Both the position numbers and the translations under genes were made by a program. Under the pieces are notes generated by a model. That model worked only from the letters and a program-made list of their open reading frames with translations, did no database searches and was not told the DNA's origin. Below, one piece after another: positions 1 to 6,515 of a stretch of DNA of 12,049 nt (position 1 is the stretch's first letter; each line of letters begins with the position of its first letter). The stretch is from an uncultured Selenomonadaceae bacterium (lineage in GTDB: Bacteria; Bacillota; Negativicutes; Selenomonadales; Selenomonadaceae): assembly GCA_902782705.1 (NCBI GenBank), contig CACZOL010000172.1, positions 1-12,049 of the forward strand, read 5' to 3'.

Positions 1-760
1 ACCAGTACAGCGCGAATGTCGTGAACAACACCGTGAGAACCGTATAAAGGGATCGCGTCAAGGTCTGGTAAATACTGCGGTTCGCCAACTCGACGACGTC
101 GCCGCCGCGCCGGAAATGCAGACGCAGATTTTCACGAATCCGGTCAAAAATAACGATGGTATCGTTAATGGAATAACCGACAATCGTGAGCAGGGCCGCA
201 ACAAAGGAAGAATCCACCTGTTTCTGCAATATGGAGAAAACGCCGAGCACGACGAGCACGTCATGAACAAGCGCCAATACCGCTGCAATGCCGAATCGAA
301 ACTCAAATCGGAAGGATACATAAGCGACGATCAGGAGCCAAGAGAGCAACGTTGCCATCGCCGCGTTCATCAAAAGCTCCGAGCCCATCGTCGCACCGAC
401 TTTTTCCTCACGGAGCACTACGTAACCGCCAAGTTTGTCTTTCAGCGACGCCATGATCGCTTTGCGGTCATTCTCCTCCAAGTCGACGGTACGAATCATC
501 ACGTCCCGCGCCTCCGTCGCGTCACTTGCATCACCGGAAAGCTGAATCATGCTGTTGTCAAGATTATACCCTTTCATAACTTCGCGCACCTCTGCAATCG
601 AGGCCGCTTTTTCAAAGCGCAATTCAATAATCGTGCCGCCCGTGAAGTCGATACCAAAGTTAAAGCCTTTGACGAACATCGAAACGATGCCGGGAATAAT
701 CACGCAAAGCGAAAGGAAATACCAGAGCTTCCTGCGTCCTACGATGTCAAAATTATGCAC
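1..760 (-). CDS. secF: Protein translocase subunit SecF (3' end cut by window)
   Basis: SecF pairs with SecD in the membrane and uses the proton gradient to help pull exported proteins through SecYEG. About 253 residues are visible, most of the protein; its C-terminus lies beyond base 1. The N-terminus reads HNFDIVGRRKLWYF, followed by a first membrane segment, then the family signature FGIDFTGGT at about residues 35-43. Further on are a periplasmic domain and the membrane motif IVGYSINDTIVIFDRIREN, the conserved SecF TM4/TM5 region. The best start is GTG at 758-760, overlapping the last 8 bases of secD, with GGAAGGGG inside the secD 3' end as ribosome binding site. A second in-frame GTG three codons upstream (767-769) is possible but sits too close to that site. 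The overlap suggests translational coupling to secD. Family assignment is certain; the exact start is less so. Confidence 0.95.
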   Translation of the reverse strand, partial: MHNFDIVGRRKLWYFLSLCVIIPGIVSMFVKGFNFGIDFTGGTIIELRFEKAASIAEVREVMKGYNLDNSMIQLSGDASDATEARDVMIRTVDLEENDRKAIMASLKDKLGGYVVLREEKVGATMGSELLMNAAMATLLSWLLIVAYVSFRFEFRFGIAAVLALVHDVLVVLGVFSILQKQVDSSFVAALLTIVGYSINDTIVIFDRIRENLRLHFRRGGDVVELANRSIYQTLTRSLYTVLTVLFTTFALYW

Positions 761-2003
761 GACGCGCACCCCCTTCCGCCACCGGCGCTTTGCTCGCGCC
801 ATAGACAAACGGGTTCGTAAACAGGTTCGCCCCGATCAACAATTTCAACATAAACTGCGTCAGCGAAATCGCCGTAATCATACTCAAAACGACGCCGAGT
901 CCCAACGTAATCGCAAAGCCGCGAATCGAGCCGGTGCCGAACATGAACAGCACGATCGAAGCGATAATCGTTGTGATATTCGAGTCGAAAATCGTCGTAA
1001 ATGCGCGCTTGAAGCCTGAGTTCATAGCCGCACGAAGCGTCTTACCCGTCTGGTACTCTTCCTTGAAGTGCTCAAAAATCAGTACGTTCGCATCGACTGC
1101 CATACCGATGGACAAAATGATACCAGCCACGCCCGGCAGCGTCAATGTCGCATCGAGGAACTTCAACGCCGCCAAAAGCATCAATACATACGCCATCAAA
1201 CTGATATCCGCGATGAAACCGGAAAGGCGATAAAACAGGAGCATGAACACAAGCACCGCACCGATACCTACCGCAAATGCGAATTCGCTCTTATCTTTCG
1301 AGTCCTGTCCAAGCGTTGGGCCGACCGTACGCGTCTCAATGATATTGACCTTGACCGGAAGCGCGCCGCTTCGGAGCAAAATCGCAAGGTTATGGGCTTC
1401 CTCCAGTGTGCGCGAACCAGTGATGACGGCCTTGCCTCCCAAAATTGGTTCTTTGACGTTCGGGGCAGTCAGCACCTCGCCGTCCAAAAGGATCGCAATC
1501 GTGCGCCCTACGTTTTTCGTCGTCAGATCGGCGAATTTCTTTCCGCCCTCGTCGCTGAATTCCAGTGAAACGAGATTCTGTCCGGACTGATCGGTCTGTT
1601 CTTTCGCATCCTTGAGGTCGGTACCCGTCAGTACCGTCGTCCCCGCTTCGTCCTTAAATTCAAGCATAGCCGTCTTGCCAATGACCTGAATCGCCTTGTC
1701 CGGGTCCTTGATGCCCGGCAGCTCGACGATGATACGGCGCGCACCCTGCCGCTGGATAATCGGCTCAGTCAGGCCCAGCTCGTTGACGCACTTTTCCATA
1801 ATGCGGACGACACGCTGCATGGCGTCGTCGTTTACCTGCGCCTCTTCCGTGTCCTCAGCTTCGAGTACGACGTGCGTGCCGCCCTGCAAGTCGAGTCCCT
1901 GTCGGATCGAATAGGCCAGCGGCGAAACAAACGCTATAAACAGTCCAACGATCGCCGCTATGACAATCAGCAATTTGCCAAACTCTTCTTTTCTCAACGA
2001 CAA
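753..2003 (-). CDS. secD: Protein translocase subunit SecD
   Basis: SecD is the larger partner of SecF in the SecDF-YajC complex that drives late steps of protein export. The 416 residues begin with one membrane helix (about 9-30) and the D1 motif GLDLQGGTHVVLE (36-48). A large extracytoplasmic domain follows, ending near ILLRSGALPVKV (208-219). Five membrane helices complete the protein, including GIILSIGMAVDANVLIFE (294-311), whose Asp304 corresponds to the proton-pathway aspartate. The length fits a stand-alone SecD rather than a fused SecDF. No ATG is available. TTG at 2001-2003 is taken as start, but TTG at 1995-1997 is at least as well placed, with AAGGA seven bases upstream; it would give a protein starting MRKEEFGK. 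The gene lies 12 bases after the phosphatase-like gene and overlaps secF. Confidence 0.97.
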   Translation of the reverse strand: MSLRKEEFGKLLIVIAAIVGLFIAFVSPLAYSIRQGLDLQGGTHVVLEAEDTEEAQVNDDAMQRVVRIMEKCVNELGLTEPIIQRQGARRIIVELPGIKDPDKAIQVIGKTAMLEFKDEAGTTVLTGTDLKDAKEQTDQSGQNLVSLEFSDEGGKKFADLTTKNVGRTIAILLDGEVLTAPNVKEPILGGKAVITGSRTLEEAHNLAILLRSGALPVKVNIIETRTVGPTLGQDSKDKSEFAFAVGIGAVLVFMLLFYRLSGFIADISLMAYVLMLLAALKFLDATLTLPGVAGIILSIGMAVDANVLIFEHFKEEYQTGKTLRAAMNSGFKRAFTTIFDSNITTIIASIVLFMFGTGSIRGFAITLGLGVVLSMITAISLTQFMLKLLIGANLFTNPFVYGASKAPVAEGGARRA

Positions 2004-2015
2004 TTCCTTCCCTTC

Positions 2016-2738
2016 TTATGCTTCTAATACCGCGATCGGATACGACGCCGACAGGAAACTGACACCGGCGTTTTCCGCCTTGTCCGGCGACACGCCGAGC
2101 ACCGCCACTGTCATATCTTCGGCAGGTTGCTCCTGTTCGAGCGTCAGCGCATATTCCAAAATATTTTTCGCGATAAACTCAGCGTCCTCCGCCGGATTGG
2201 CACGAATAATCTCCCAAACCTTTTCCGGCTCGAAATGCGCACCGCCGCGCTTCTTTCCAGCCAAGCGGACCCCCTCGGTAACCGCAGCGAGAATCATGCC
2301 TTGTGCCAGCGGCAACTCGTAGGTTTGCGGATTAACGCTGCGGCTCATACCAAGAGCCGTCGCTTCGTCGTCGTAAACCGTCTCGTACTCTTCCGTCCAT
2401 ACATAGACGGGCGTTTGACCGCTCCGTCCTATTGCGACCGACTCCGTCTCAGCATCCACGCCGAAAATCGTCAAAGCGCAGGCAACTTTCCGGTCCTTCA
2501 TCTCGTACAATTCTTCATGAACGGCGCGCGCGACGGCGTCGTTTTCCTTGCCCTCCAGCACGAGACTCCGCGCGCGCTGCGTGACCCATCGGCTTGTCTG
2601 CTGCGCTGCGGCCGTATTTCCATGGCCGTCCGACAAGATCAGCGTCATACCGCCCCGTTGCTCAACGAGGCTGTGACTGTCGCCGCAGTATTCGGCGCCG
2701 CTTTTTGCGACGCTCGCGATTCCAATTTTAATTTCCAT
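2016..2738 (-). CDS. PP2C/SpoIIE-like phosphatase-family protein, degenerate metal site
   Basis: This 240-residue protein resembles PPM-type (PP2C/SpoIIE) serine/threonine phosphatases. Motifs in order are YCGDS with Asp20, LILSDGHGNTAAA with Asp37, the strand VAIGRSGQTPVYV (101-113), ILAAVTEGVRLA (149-160) where active relatives usually have SDG, and EDMTVAVLG with Asp208. Three metal-ligand aspartates are therefore in place, but the usual Asp of the SDG motif is Glu155. It has no membrane segment and no added sensor domain, so it is a bare cytosolic phosphatase fold. Start ATG 2736-2738 follows a GGTGG site. The gene lies 22 bases after the folate ligase gene and 12 bases before secD, so it is co-transcribed with the Sec genes. 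Its substrate is unknown. It could be a weak phosphatase or a non-catalytic phosphoprotein-binding relative. Confidence 0.75.
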   Translation of the reverse strand: MEIKIGIASVAKSGAEYCGDSHSLVEQRGGMTLILSDGHGNTAAAQQTSRWVTQRARSLVLEGKENDAVARAVHEELYEMKDRKVACALTIFGVDAETESVAIGRSGQTPVYVWTEEYETVYDDEATALGMSRSVNPQTYELPLAQGMILAAVTEGVRLAGKKRGGAHFEPEKVWEIIRANPAEDAEFIAKNILEYALTLEQEQPAEDMTVAVLGVSPDKAENAGVSFLSASYPIAVLEA

Positions 2739-2760
2739 ACTACCACCAAACTACTTAATG

Positions 2761-3357
2761 CTAATTGCTATTCGCTTTAAAAACGCCTTGCTCCGTCACG
2801 ATCCAGTTGACGCCGTAATCATACGGAAGTTTTGGAATATCCGCCGTAATCTGGCACTGAAACGCCGCCGCGATCCTGATCGCCTGCGTCGCTCTCGGCA
2901 AAAACGTGTCGTAATAGCCGCCGCCCATACCGAGCCTTGTTCCGTCCATACCAAAAGCCACACCGGGCACAATCACACAGTCGAGTTCCTCCGGCGGCAA
3001 TATTTCGCGCCGTCCCTCCCGTACCGTCAGGATATGATAGGCACCGTACGCCAGTGCGTCCATCGAAGGAACGAATGCCGCCTCCATCATACGCTTTCCG
3101 GTAATCCACGGAATCGCGACTCGCTTTCCCATGTCGATCAGCCTTGAAAGCAGCATATCCGTCTGTACTTCGTCTTCCATCGCCGCATATGCGAAAATCG
3201 TTTTCGCCCTTGTCAGCGCCTGATGGGAAAGCAACCGTTCCGTTATCGTCGAGCTGTACGCGGCGCGTTCGTCAGCGGAAAGCGCCCGCCGCACCGTGAG
3301 CATCCGCTTCCTGAGCGCCCTCTTTTGCCCGTCGAGATCGGCATGCTGCTCATTCAT
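2761..3357 (-). CDS. 5-formyltetrahydrofolate cyclo-ligase (MTHFS family)
   Basis: The enzyme converts 5-formyltetrahydrofolate to 5,10-methenyltetrahydrofolate using ATP, returning a storage or by-product folate to one-carbon metabolism. At 198 residues it has the usual length. The N-terminal helix KRALRKRML (12-20) supplies basic nucleotide-binding residues. The family signature spans residues 131-150 as PGVAFGMDGTRLGMGGGYYD, and the C-terminal NWIVTEQGVF (184-193) is also typical. Position 136 in the signature is Gly where many relatives have Asp directly after the Phe, while Asp138 lies nearby. Start ATG 3355-3357 overlaps the yajC stop in an ATGAATGA arrangement, with GAGGAA about ten bases upstream, so translation is probably coupled to yajC. 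The presence of a folate enzyme within a Sec operon looks like housekeeping linkage and not a functional partnership. Confidence 0.95.
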   Translation of the reverse strand: MNEQHADLDGQKRALRKRMLTVRRALSADERAAYSSTITERLLSHQALTRAKTIFAYAAMEDEVQTDMLLSRLIDMGKRVAIPWITGKRMMEAAFVPSMDALAYGAYHILTVREGRREILPPEELDCVIVPGVAFGMDGTRLGMGGGYYDTFLPRATQAIRIAAAFQCQITADIPKLPYDYGVNWIVTEQGVFKANSN

Positions 3358-3688
3358 CTTTTGCCGATTCCTCAGCGGGCCATTCCTTCTCCGGCTCCAT
3401 TTGCGGAGATTTTCCCTGCGTTATGTTGCGGCTGACCGCACTCCGCGTGACCTTGACGACCACTTTATCGGCAATCTTGAGATCGATCACATTGTTCTTG
3501 ATTTCCACGATCTCACCGAAAATTCCGCCCACCGTGACGACCTTGTTTCCCTTGTGCAGCGTTGCAAGCATATCATCCCGCCGCCTCTGCTCTGCCCGCT
3601 GCGGACGATACAGGAAAAAGTAGAACGCGATCACCATGGCCACCAACGGTCCGTACGCACTCACCAATGCAATAATTCCTTCGTTCAT
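3350..3688 (-). CDS. yajC: Preprotein translocase subunit YajC
   Basis: YajC is a small single-pass membrane protein that associates with SecD and SecF. The 112-residue product has a hydrophobic helix at about residues 5-27 followed at once by FLYRPQRAEQRRR (25-37), the hallmark of the family. A compact cytosolic beta-rich domain follows (HKGNKVVTVGGIFGEIVEI, 45-63), then a charged, acidic tail. ATG 3686-3688 directly abuts the tgt stop codon, with no bases between them. Its ribosome binding site GGAGGGAA is formed by the last codons of tgt, so yajC translation probably depends on ribosomes finishing tgt. The stop overlaps the following folate ligase start by 8 bases. Confidence 0.97.
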   Translation of the reverse strand: MNEGIIALVSAYGPLVAMVIAFYFFLYRPQRAEQRRRDDMLATLHKGNKVVTVGGIFGEIVEIKNNVIDLKIADKVVVKVTRSAVSRNITQGKSPQMEPEKEWPAEESAKDE

Positions 3689-4828
3689 CTATTTTCCCTC
3701 CACATTCTTTTCCGGCATTTGATAATTATTCCAAAAATCGCGACGAAACTCCGTGAAACGATTTTCCATGATGGCCTCTCGCATCGCACGCATGAACGCC
3801 TGCAAGAAAAACAGGTTGTGCAGCGTCAAGAGGCGCAGACCGAAAATCTCCCCCGCCCGCACGAGGTGACGGATGTAGGCGCGCGTGTAGCCGTTCCGAC
3901 AGGCATAGCAGGCGCATCCCTGTTCCAATACCTCATGATCGTGCGTAAACGCCTGATTCTTCATCACGAGCCGCCCCGTCCAAGTCATCGCCATGCCGTT
4001 TCGCGCAACCCTCGTCGGGAACACGCAGTCGAACATATCAATCCCGCGCGCCACGCCCTCCACGAGACAATCGGGCGTACCAACACCCATCAAATAACGA
4101 GGCTTACCCTGCGGCAAATGCTCGGTCGAATGTTCGAGCATTTCATACATCAATTCTTTTGGCTCGCCGACGGAAAGACCGCCGACGGCATAACCGGGAA
4201 AGTCCATTGCAGCGAGCGCTTCCGCGCTCTCTGTGCGAAGATCCTTATACATGCCGCCCTGCACGATGCCGAAAAGCCCCTGATCATCGCGCGTCATTGC
4301 GTCTTTGCAGCGCTTTGCCCAGCGCAGGGTTCGTGCCAGAGACTGCTTCGCATAGTCATAATCCGCCGGATAGGGCACGCACTCGTCGAAAGCCATCACG
4401 ATATCGGAACCGAGCGCCGTCTGTACTTCGACGGAAATCTCCGGCGAAAGGAATTTTTTCGAACCATCGATATGTGAGCGAAACGTCACACCTTCCTCAG
4501 TAATTTTCCGAAGCTCGCCGAGACTGAACACCTGAAAACCGCCGCTGTCGGTCAAAATCCCACGGTCCCAGTGCATGAATTCATGAAGCCCGCCAGCTTC
4601 CCGAACGAGGTCCATCCCCGGCCGTAAAAACAGATGATACGTATTCGACAAGATAATGCCTGCGCCGAGCTCTCTGAGTTCATCCGGCGAAACCGCTTTA
4701 ACCGTCGCCTGCGTACCCACCGGCATGAAAATCGGCGTAGGGAAACTCCCGTGCGGTGTATGCAATACGCCCGCCCGCGCGCCGGTCTGCTCGTCCGTCT
4801 TTATCAATTCATATCCGATTGCGTTCAA
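3689..4828 (-). CDS. tgt: tRNA-guanine transglycosylase (queuine tRNA-ribosyltransferase)
   Basis: TGT swaps guanine-34 of GUN-anticodon tRNAs for preQ1 in the queuosine pathway. From TTG at 4826-4828 the product is 379 residues, normal for bacterial TGT, and starts NAIGYELIKTDEQTGARAG like its relatives. The site AAAGGA lies 8 bases upstream, which strongly supports this TTG. A longer reading from 4930 would add 34 residues unlike the family and would run through the promoter. Key residues are Asp94 in LTDSGGFQVFSL (general acid/base), Asp267 in DMFDCVFPTR (nucleophile), and the zinc ligands Cys305, Cys307 and Cys310 in CACYAC with His337 in LLTLHNLFF. VQGG at 189-192 forms part of the substrate pocket. 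It is the first gene of the Sec operon. queA, often next to tgt in other genomes, is not seen here, and the upstream neighbour is the separate zinc operon. Confidence 0.97.
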   Translation of the reverse strand: MNAIGYELIKTDEQTGARAGVLHTPHGSFPTPIFMPVGTQATVKAVSPDELRELGAGIILSNTYHLFLRPGMDLVREAGGLHEFMHWDRGILTDSGGFQVFSLGELRKITEEGVTFRSHIDGSKKFLSPEISVEVQTALGSDIVMAFDECVPYPADYDYAKQSLARTLRWAKRCKDAMTRDDQGLFGIVQGGMYKDLRTESAEALAAMDFPGYAVGGLSVGEPKELMYEMLEHSTEHLPQGKPRYLMGVGTPDCLVEGVARGIDMFDCVFPTRVARNGMAMTWTGRLVMKNQAFTHDHEVLEQGCACYACRNGYTRAYIRHLVRAGEIFGLRLLTLHNLFFLQAFMRAMREAIMENRFTEFRRDFWNNYQMPEKNVEGK

Positions 4829-4879
4829 ATAAAAAGTCCTTTCATTTAAGAAAAAAACATTTTTGACACTAACAGAGGC

Positions 4880-4908
4880 ATTATACAGCTTTTTCAAGTA
4901 TTCAGCAA
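4880..4908 (-). promoter_or_regulatory. Sigma-A type promoter of the tgt-yajC-sec operon
   Basis: On the minus strand a perfect -10 TATAAT (4880-4885) is preceded, with a 17-base spacer, by TTGCTG (4903-4908), which matches the first three positions of the -35 consensus. Transcription would start near 4873, giving a leader of roughly 45 bases to the tgt TTG. The leader is too short for a typical riboswitch, and I see no strong hairpin in it. The element lies between the terminator of the zinc operon and tgt. Confidence 0.7.
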
Positions 4909-4938
4909 GCAAAGTGCGTCGATTTTGCACACAGACGC

Positions 4939-4971
4939 AAAAAAACTTCCGAAAATTATCTCGGAAGTTTT
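4939..4971 (-). terminator. Intrinsic terminator of the zinc-uptake operon
   Basis: Starting 16 bases after the znuB stop is a perfect 11-bp inverted repeat, AAAACTTCCGA (4942-4952) and TCGGAAGTTTT (4961-4971), with an 8-base loop. Read on the minus strand the stem ends in a run of seven T (A run at 4939-4945 on plus). This is a typical rho-independent terminator and separates the zinc operon from the tgt operon. On the plus strand the T tract is only four bases, so it is probably one-directional. Confidence 0.9.
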
Positions 4972-4986
4972 CATTTCAATCTTTAT

Positions 4987-5835
4987 TTACGCAATACTTT
5001 TCAATCTACCCGCGCCGCTGCATAGCAAAAATGCCGCAACGTCGATTGCCACGACAGTCGCCCCCACCGGCGTACCAGCGAGAACGGCAACGAGAATACC
5101 GAAAAGCGCACAGAAAACAGACAGCGCCGCCGAACAGACCGTCACCGCAAAAAAATTGCGGAAAAGCCGCATCGCGGACAGCGCGGGAAAAATGACGAAC
5201 GCGGAAATCAAAAGCGCGCCGACAAGATTCATCGCCAACACAATGACGACCGCCACGACAAAAGCAAGCATCAGATTATAAAGGCCGGCGTTCGTCCCGA
5301 CGGCCCGTGCGAAATCCTCATCAAATGCCACCGCAAAAATCTTATGGTAAAAGAAGATGAAGATCCCGAGCATCAAAACGGACAAAACGACGGAAATCCA
5401 CATTTCGTCTCTTGTCAACGTTAAAATGGACGTCGCGCCGAACAGCGTACTGCAAACATCGCCCGAAAGATTTACCGGGGGAGCGAAAATATGCAGCAAG
5501 AGATAACCAAAAGCCAAAGAAGCGACGGAGATCATCGCGATCGCAGCGTCACCTTTGATAATCGCATTCTTTCCTGCACGCAGCATCAAAACAGCGGCGA
5601 AAATCGTAATCGGAAGCACAATCGTCATTTTATTGGAAACGCCGACGACGGTGGCCACGGCCAGTGCGCCGAAAGCGACGTGGGAAAGCCCATCCCCGAT
5701 GAACGAAAACCGTCTCAGCACCAATGTAACGCCGAGAAGCGACGAGCACAGCGCAATGAGAACGCCGACAATCAGCGCATACCGCACAAACGGATACGCC
5801 AAATAAAGCTGCAGCTTGACAAAGAGCGCTTCCAT
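4987..5835 (-). CDS. znuB: Zinc ABC transporter permease (ABC-3 family)
   Basis: This is the membrane channel subunit of a zinc (or manganese) importer; it probably works as a dimer with the ATPase encoded just upstream. The 282 residues form about eight hydrophobic helices, for example 18-40, 54-66, 69-86, 98-117, 145-163, 187-212, 228-254 and 257-273. The family motif FSFIGDGLSHVAFGA (43-57) follows helix 1. The loop FDEDFARAVGTN (171-182) matches the ABC-3 coupling region that docks on the ATPase. The start ATG (5833-5835) shares one base with the znuC stop in a TGATG arrangement, with AGAGGAAAG as ribosome binding site, so translation is coupled. Sequence alone does not separate Zn from Mn transporters. 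The His-rich binding protein and the Zur-like regulator in the same operon favour zinc. Confidence 0.93.
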   Translation of the reverse strand: MEALFVKLQLYLAYPFVRYALIVGVLIALCSSLLGVTLVLRRFSFIGDGLSHVAFGALAVATVVGVSNKMTIVLPITIFAAVLMLRAGKNAIIKGDAAIAMISVASLAFGYLLLHIFAPPVNLSGDVCSTLFGATSILTLTRDEMWISVVLSVLMLGIFIFFYHKIFAVAFDEDFARAVGTNAGLYNLMLAFVVAVVIVLAMNLVGALLISAFVIFPALSAMRLFRNFFAVTVCSAALSVFCALFGILVAVLAGTPVGATVVAIDVAAFLLCSGAGRLKSIA

Positions 5836-6515
5836 CAGCGTCTTTCCTCCTCTTCCCGCATATATTCATTCCGGGTTCCCCAAAAGACGCGTCCGCCCAG
5901 ATGCAGGATATGCGTCGCGTAGGGCAGCGCCTCCGTGACGTCATGGGTAATCATCAGAATGGTGACGCCGGATTGATGCAAATCATGAATCACGCGATAC
6001 ATGTCAGCGGTCACTTCCGGATCGAGTCCCGCCGTCGGCTCGTCAAGAAGCAAAAGTTTTTGCGTCGCGCACAGAGCGCGTGCCAAAAGGACACGTTGCT
6101 GCTGCCCACCGGAAAGGTCGCGATAACAACGTTCCGCAAGCTCGGCGATCCCCATGCGCTCCATATTTCGTGCGGCAAGTTCTTTTTCCTCCGTTCGGTA
6201 AAACGGCCGAAATCCCATACGTCCCTGGCAGCCCGAAAGAACAATTTCGCGCACGGAGGCGGGAAAATCTCGCTGCACTTCGGTCTGTTGGGATAGATAA
6301 CCGATCTCCCGCTGACGGAGGCCGTCGCCGAAAACGATACTTCCTTTGAGCGGCGAACGCAGGCCGAGGATCGTTTTCATGAGCGTCGTCTTTCCCGCGC
6401 CGTTTTCGCCGACAATGCATAGATACATACCCGCAGACACGGAAAAACTCAAGCCGCTGACGACCACTTCGCCGCCATAGCCCAGCGACAAATTTTCGCA
6501 AACAATTTGCGGCAT
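5835..6515 (-). CDS. znuC: Zinc ABC transporter ATP-binding protein
   Basis: This cytosolic ATPase powers zinc import. The 226 residues contain Walker A GENGAGKTT (36-44), the Q-loop at YLSQQ (73-77), the ABC signature LSGGQQQR (134-141), Walker B LLLLDEPTAGLD (154-165) and the switch histidine in THD (His191). All catalytic residues are intact. The short C-terminus ends EEEERR and has none of the extra regulatory domain some metal-importer ATPases carry. ATG 6513-6515 shares one base with the znuA stop (TGATG), with GAAGGAAG about ten bases upstream in znuA. The one-base junctions on both sides imply a fixed stoichiometry with the permease. Confidence 0.95.
   Translation of the reverse strand: MPQIVCENLSLGYGGEVVVSGLSFSVSAGMYLCIVGENGAGKTTLMKTILGLRSPLKGSIVFGDGLRQREIGYLSQQTEVQRDFPASVREIVLSGCQGRMGFRPFYRTEEKELAARNMERMGIAELAERCYRDLSGGQQQRVLLARALCATQKLLLLDEPTAGLDPEVTADMYRVIHDLHQSGVTILMITHDVTEALPYATHILHLGGRVFWGTRNEYMREEEERR

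Noticed and set aside
3296..4477. A long open frame on the plus strand opposite tgt and yajC
   Set aside because: It is antisense to clear genes, has no ribosome binding site or recognisable domain, and has an Arg/His-rich composition typical of shadow frames in this base composition.
4829..4879. PreQ1 or other riboswitch in the tgt leader
   Set aside because: The leader is only about 45 bases, AT-rich and without a recognisable aptamer or pseudoknot pairing.
4863..4886. TTGACA followed by TATACA on the plus strand, resembling a promoter
   Set aside because: The spacer is only 13 bases and no plus-strand gene follows; the opposite strand has a better promoter at the same place.
4942..4971. 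Possible third Zur-type operator, because the inverted repeat contains TTCCG and CGGAA
   Set aside because: The half-sites point the opposite way (TTCCG then CGGAA), and the stem, loop and T run fit a terminator after znuB.
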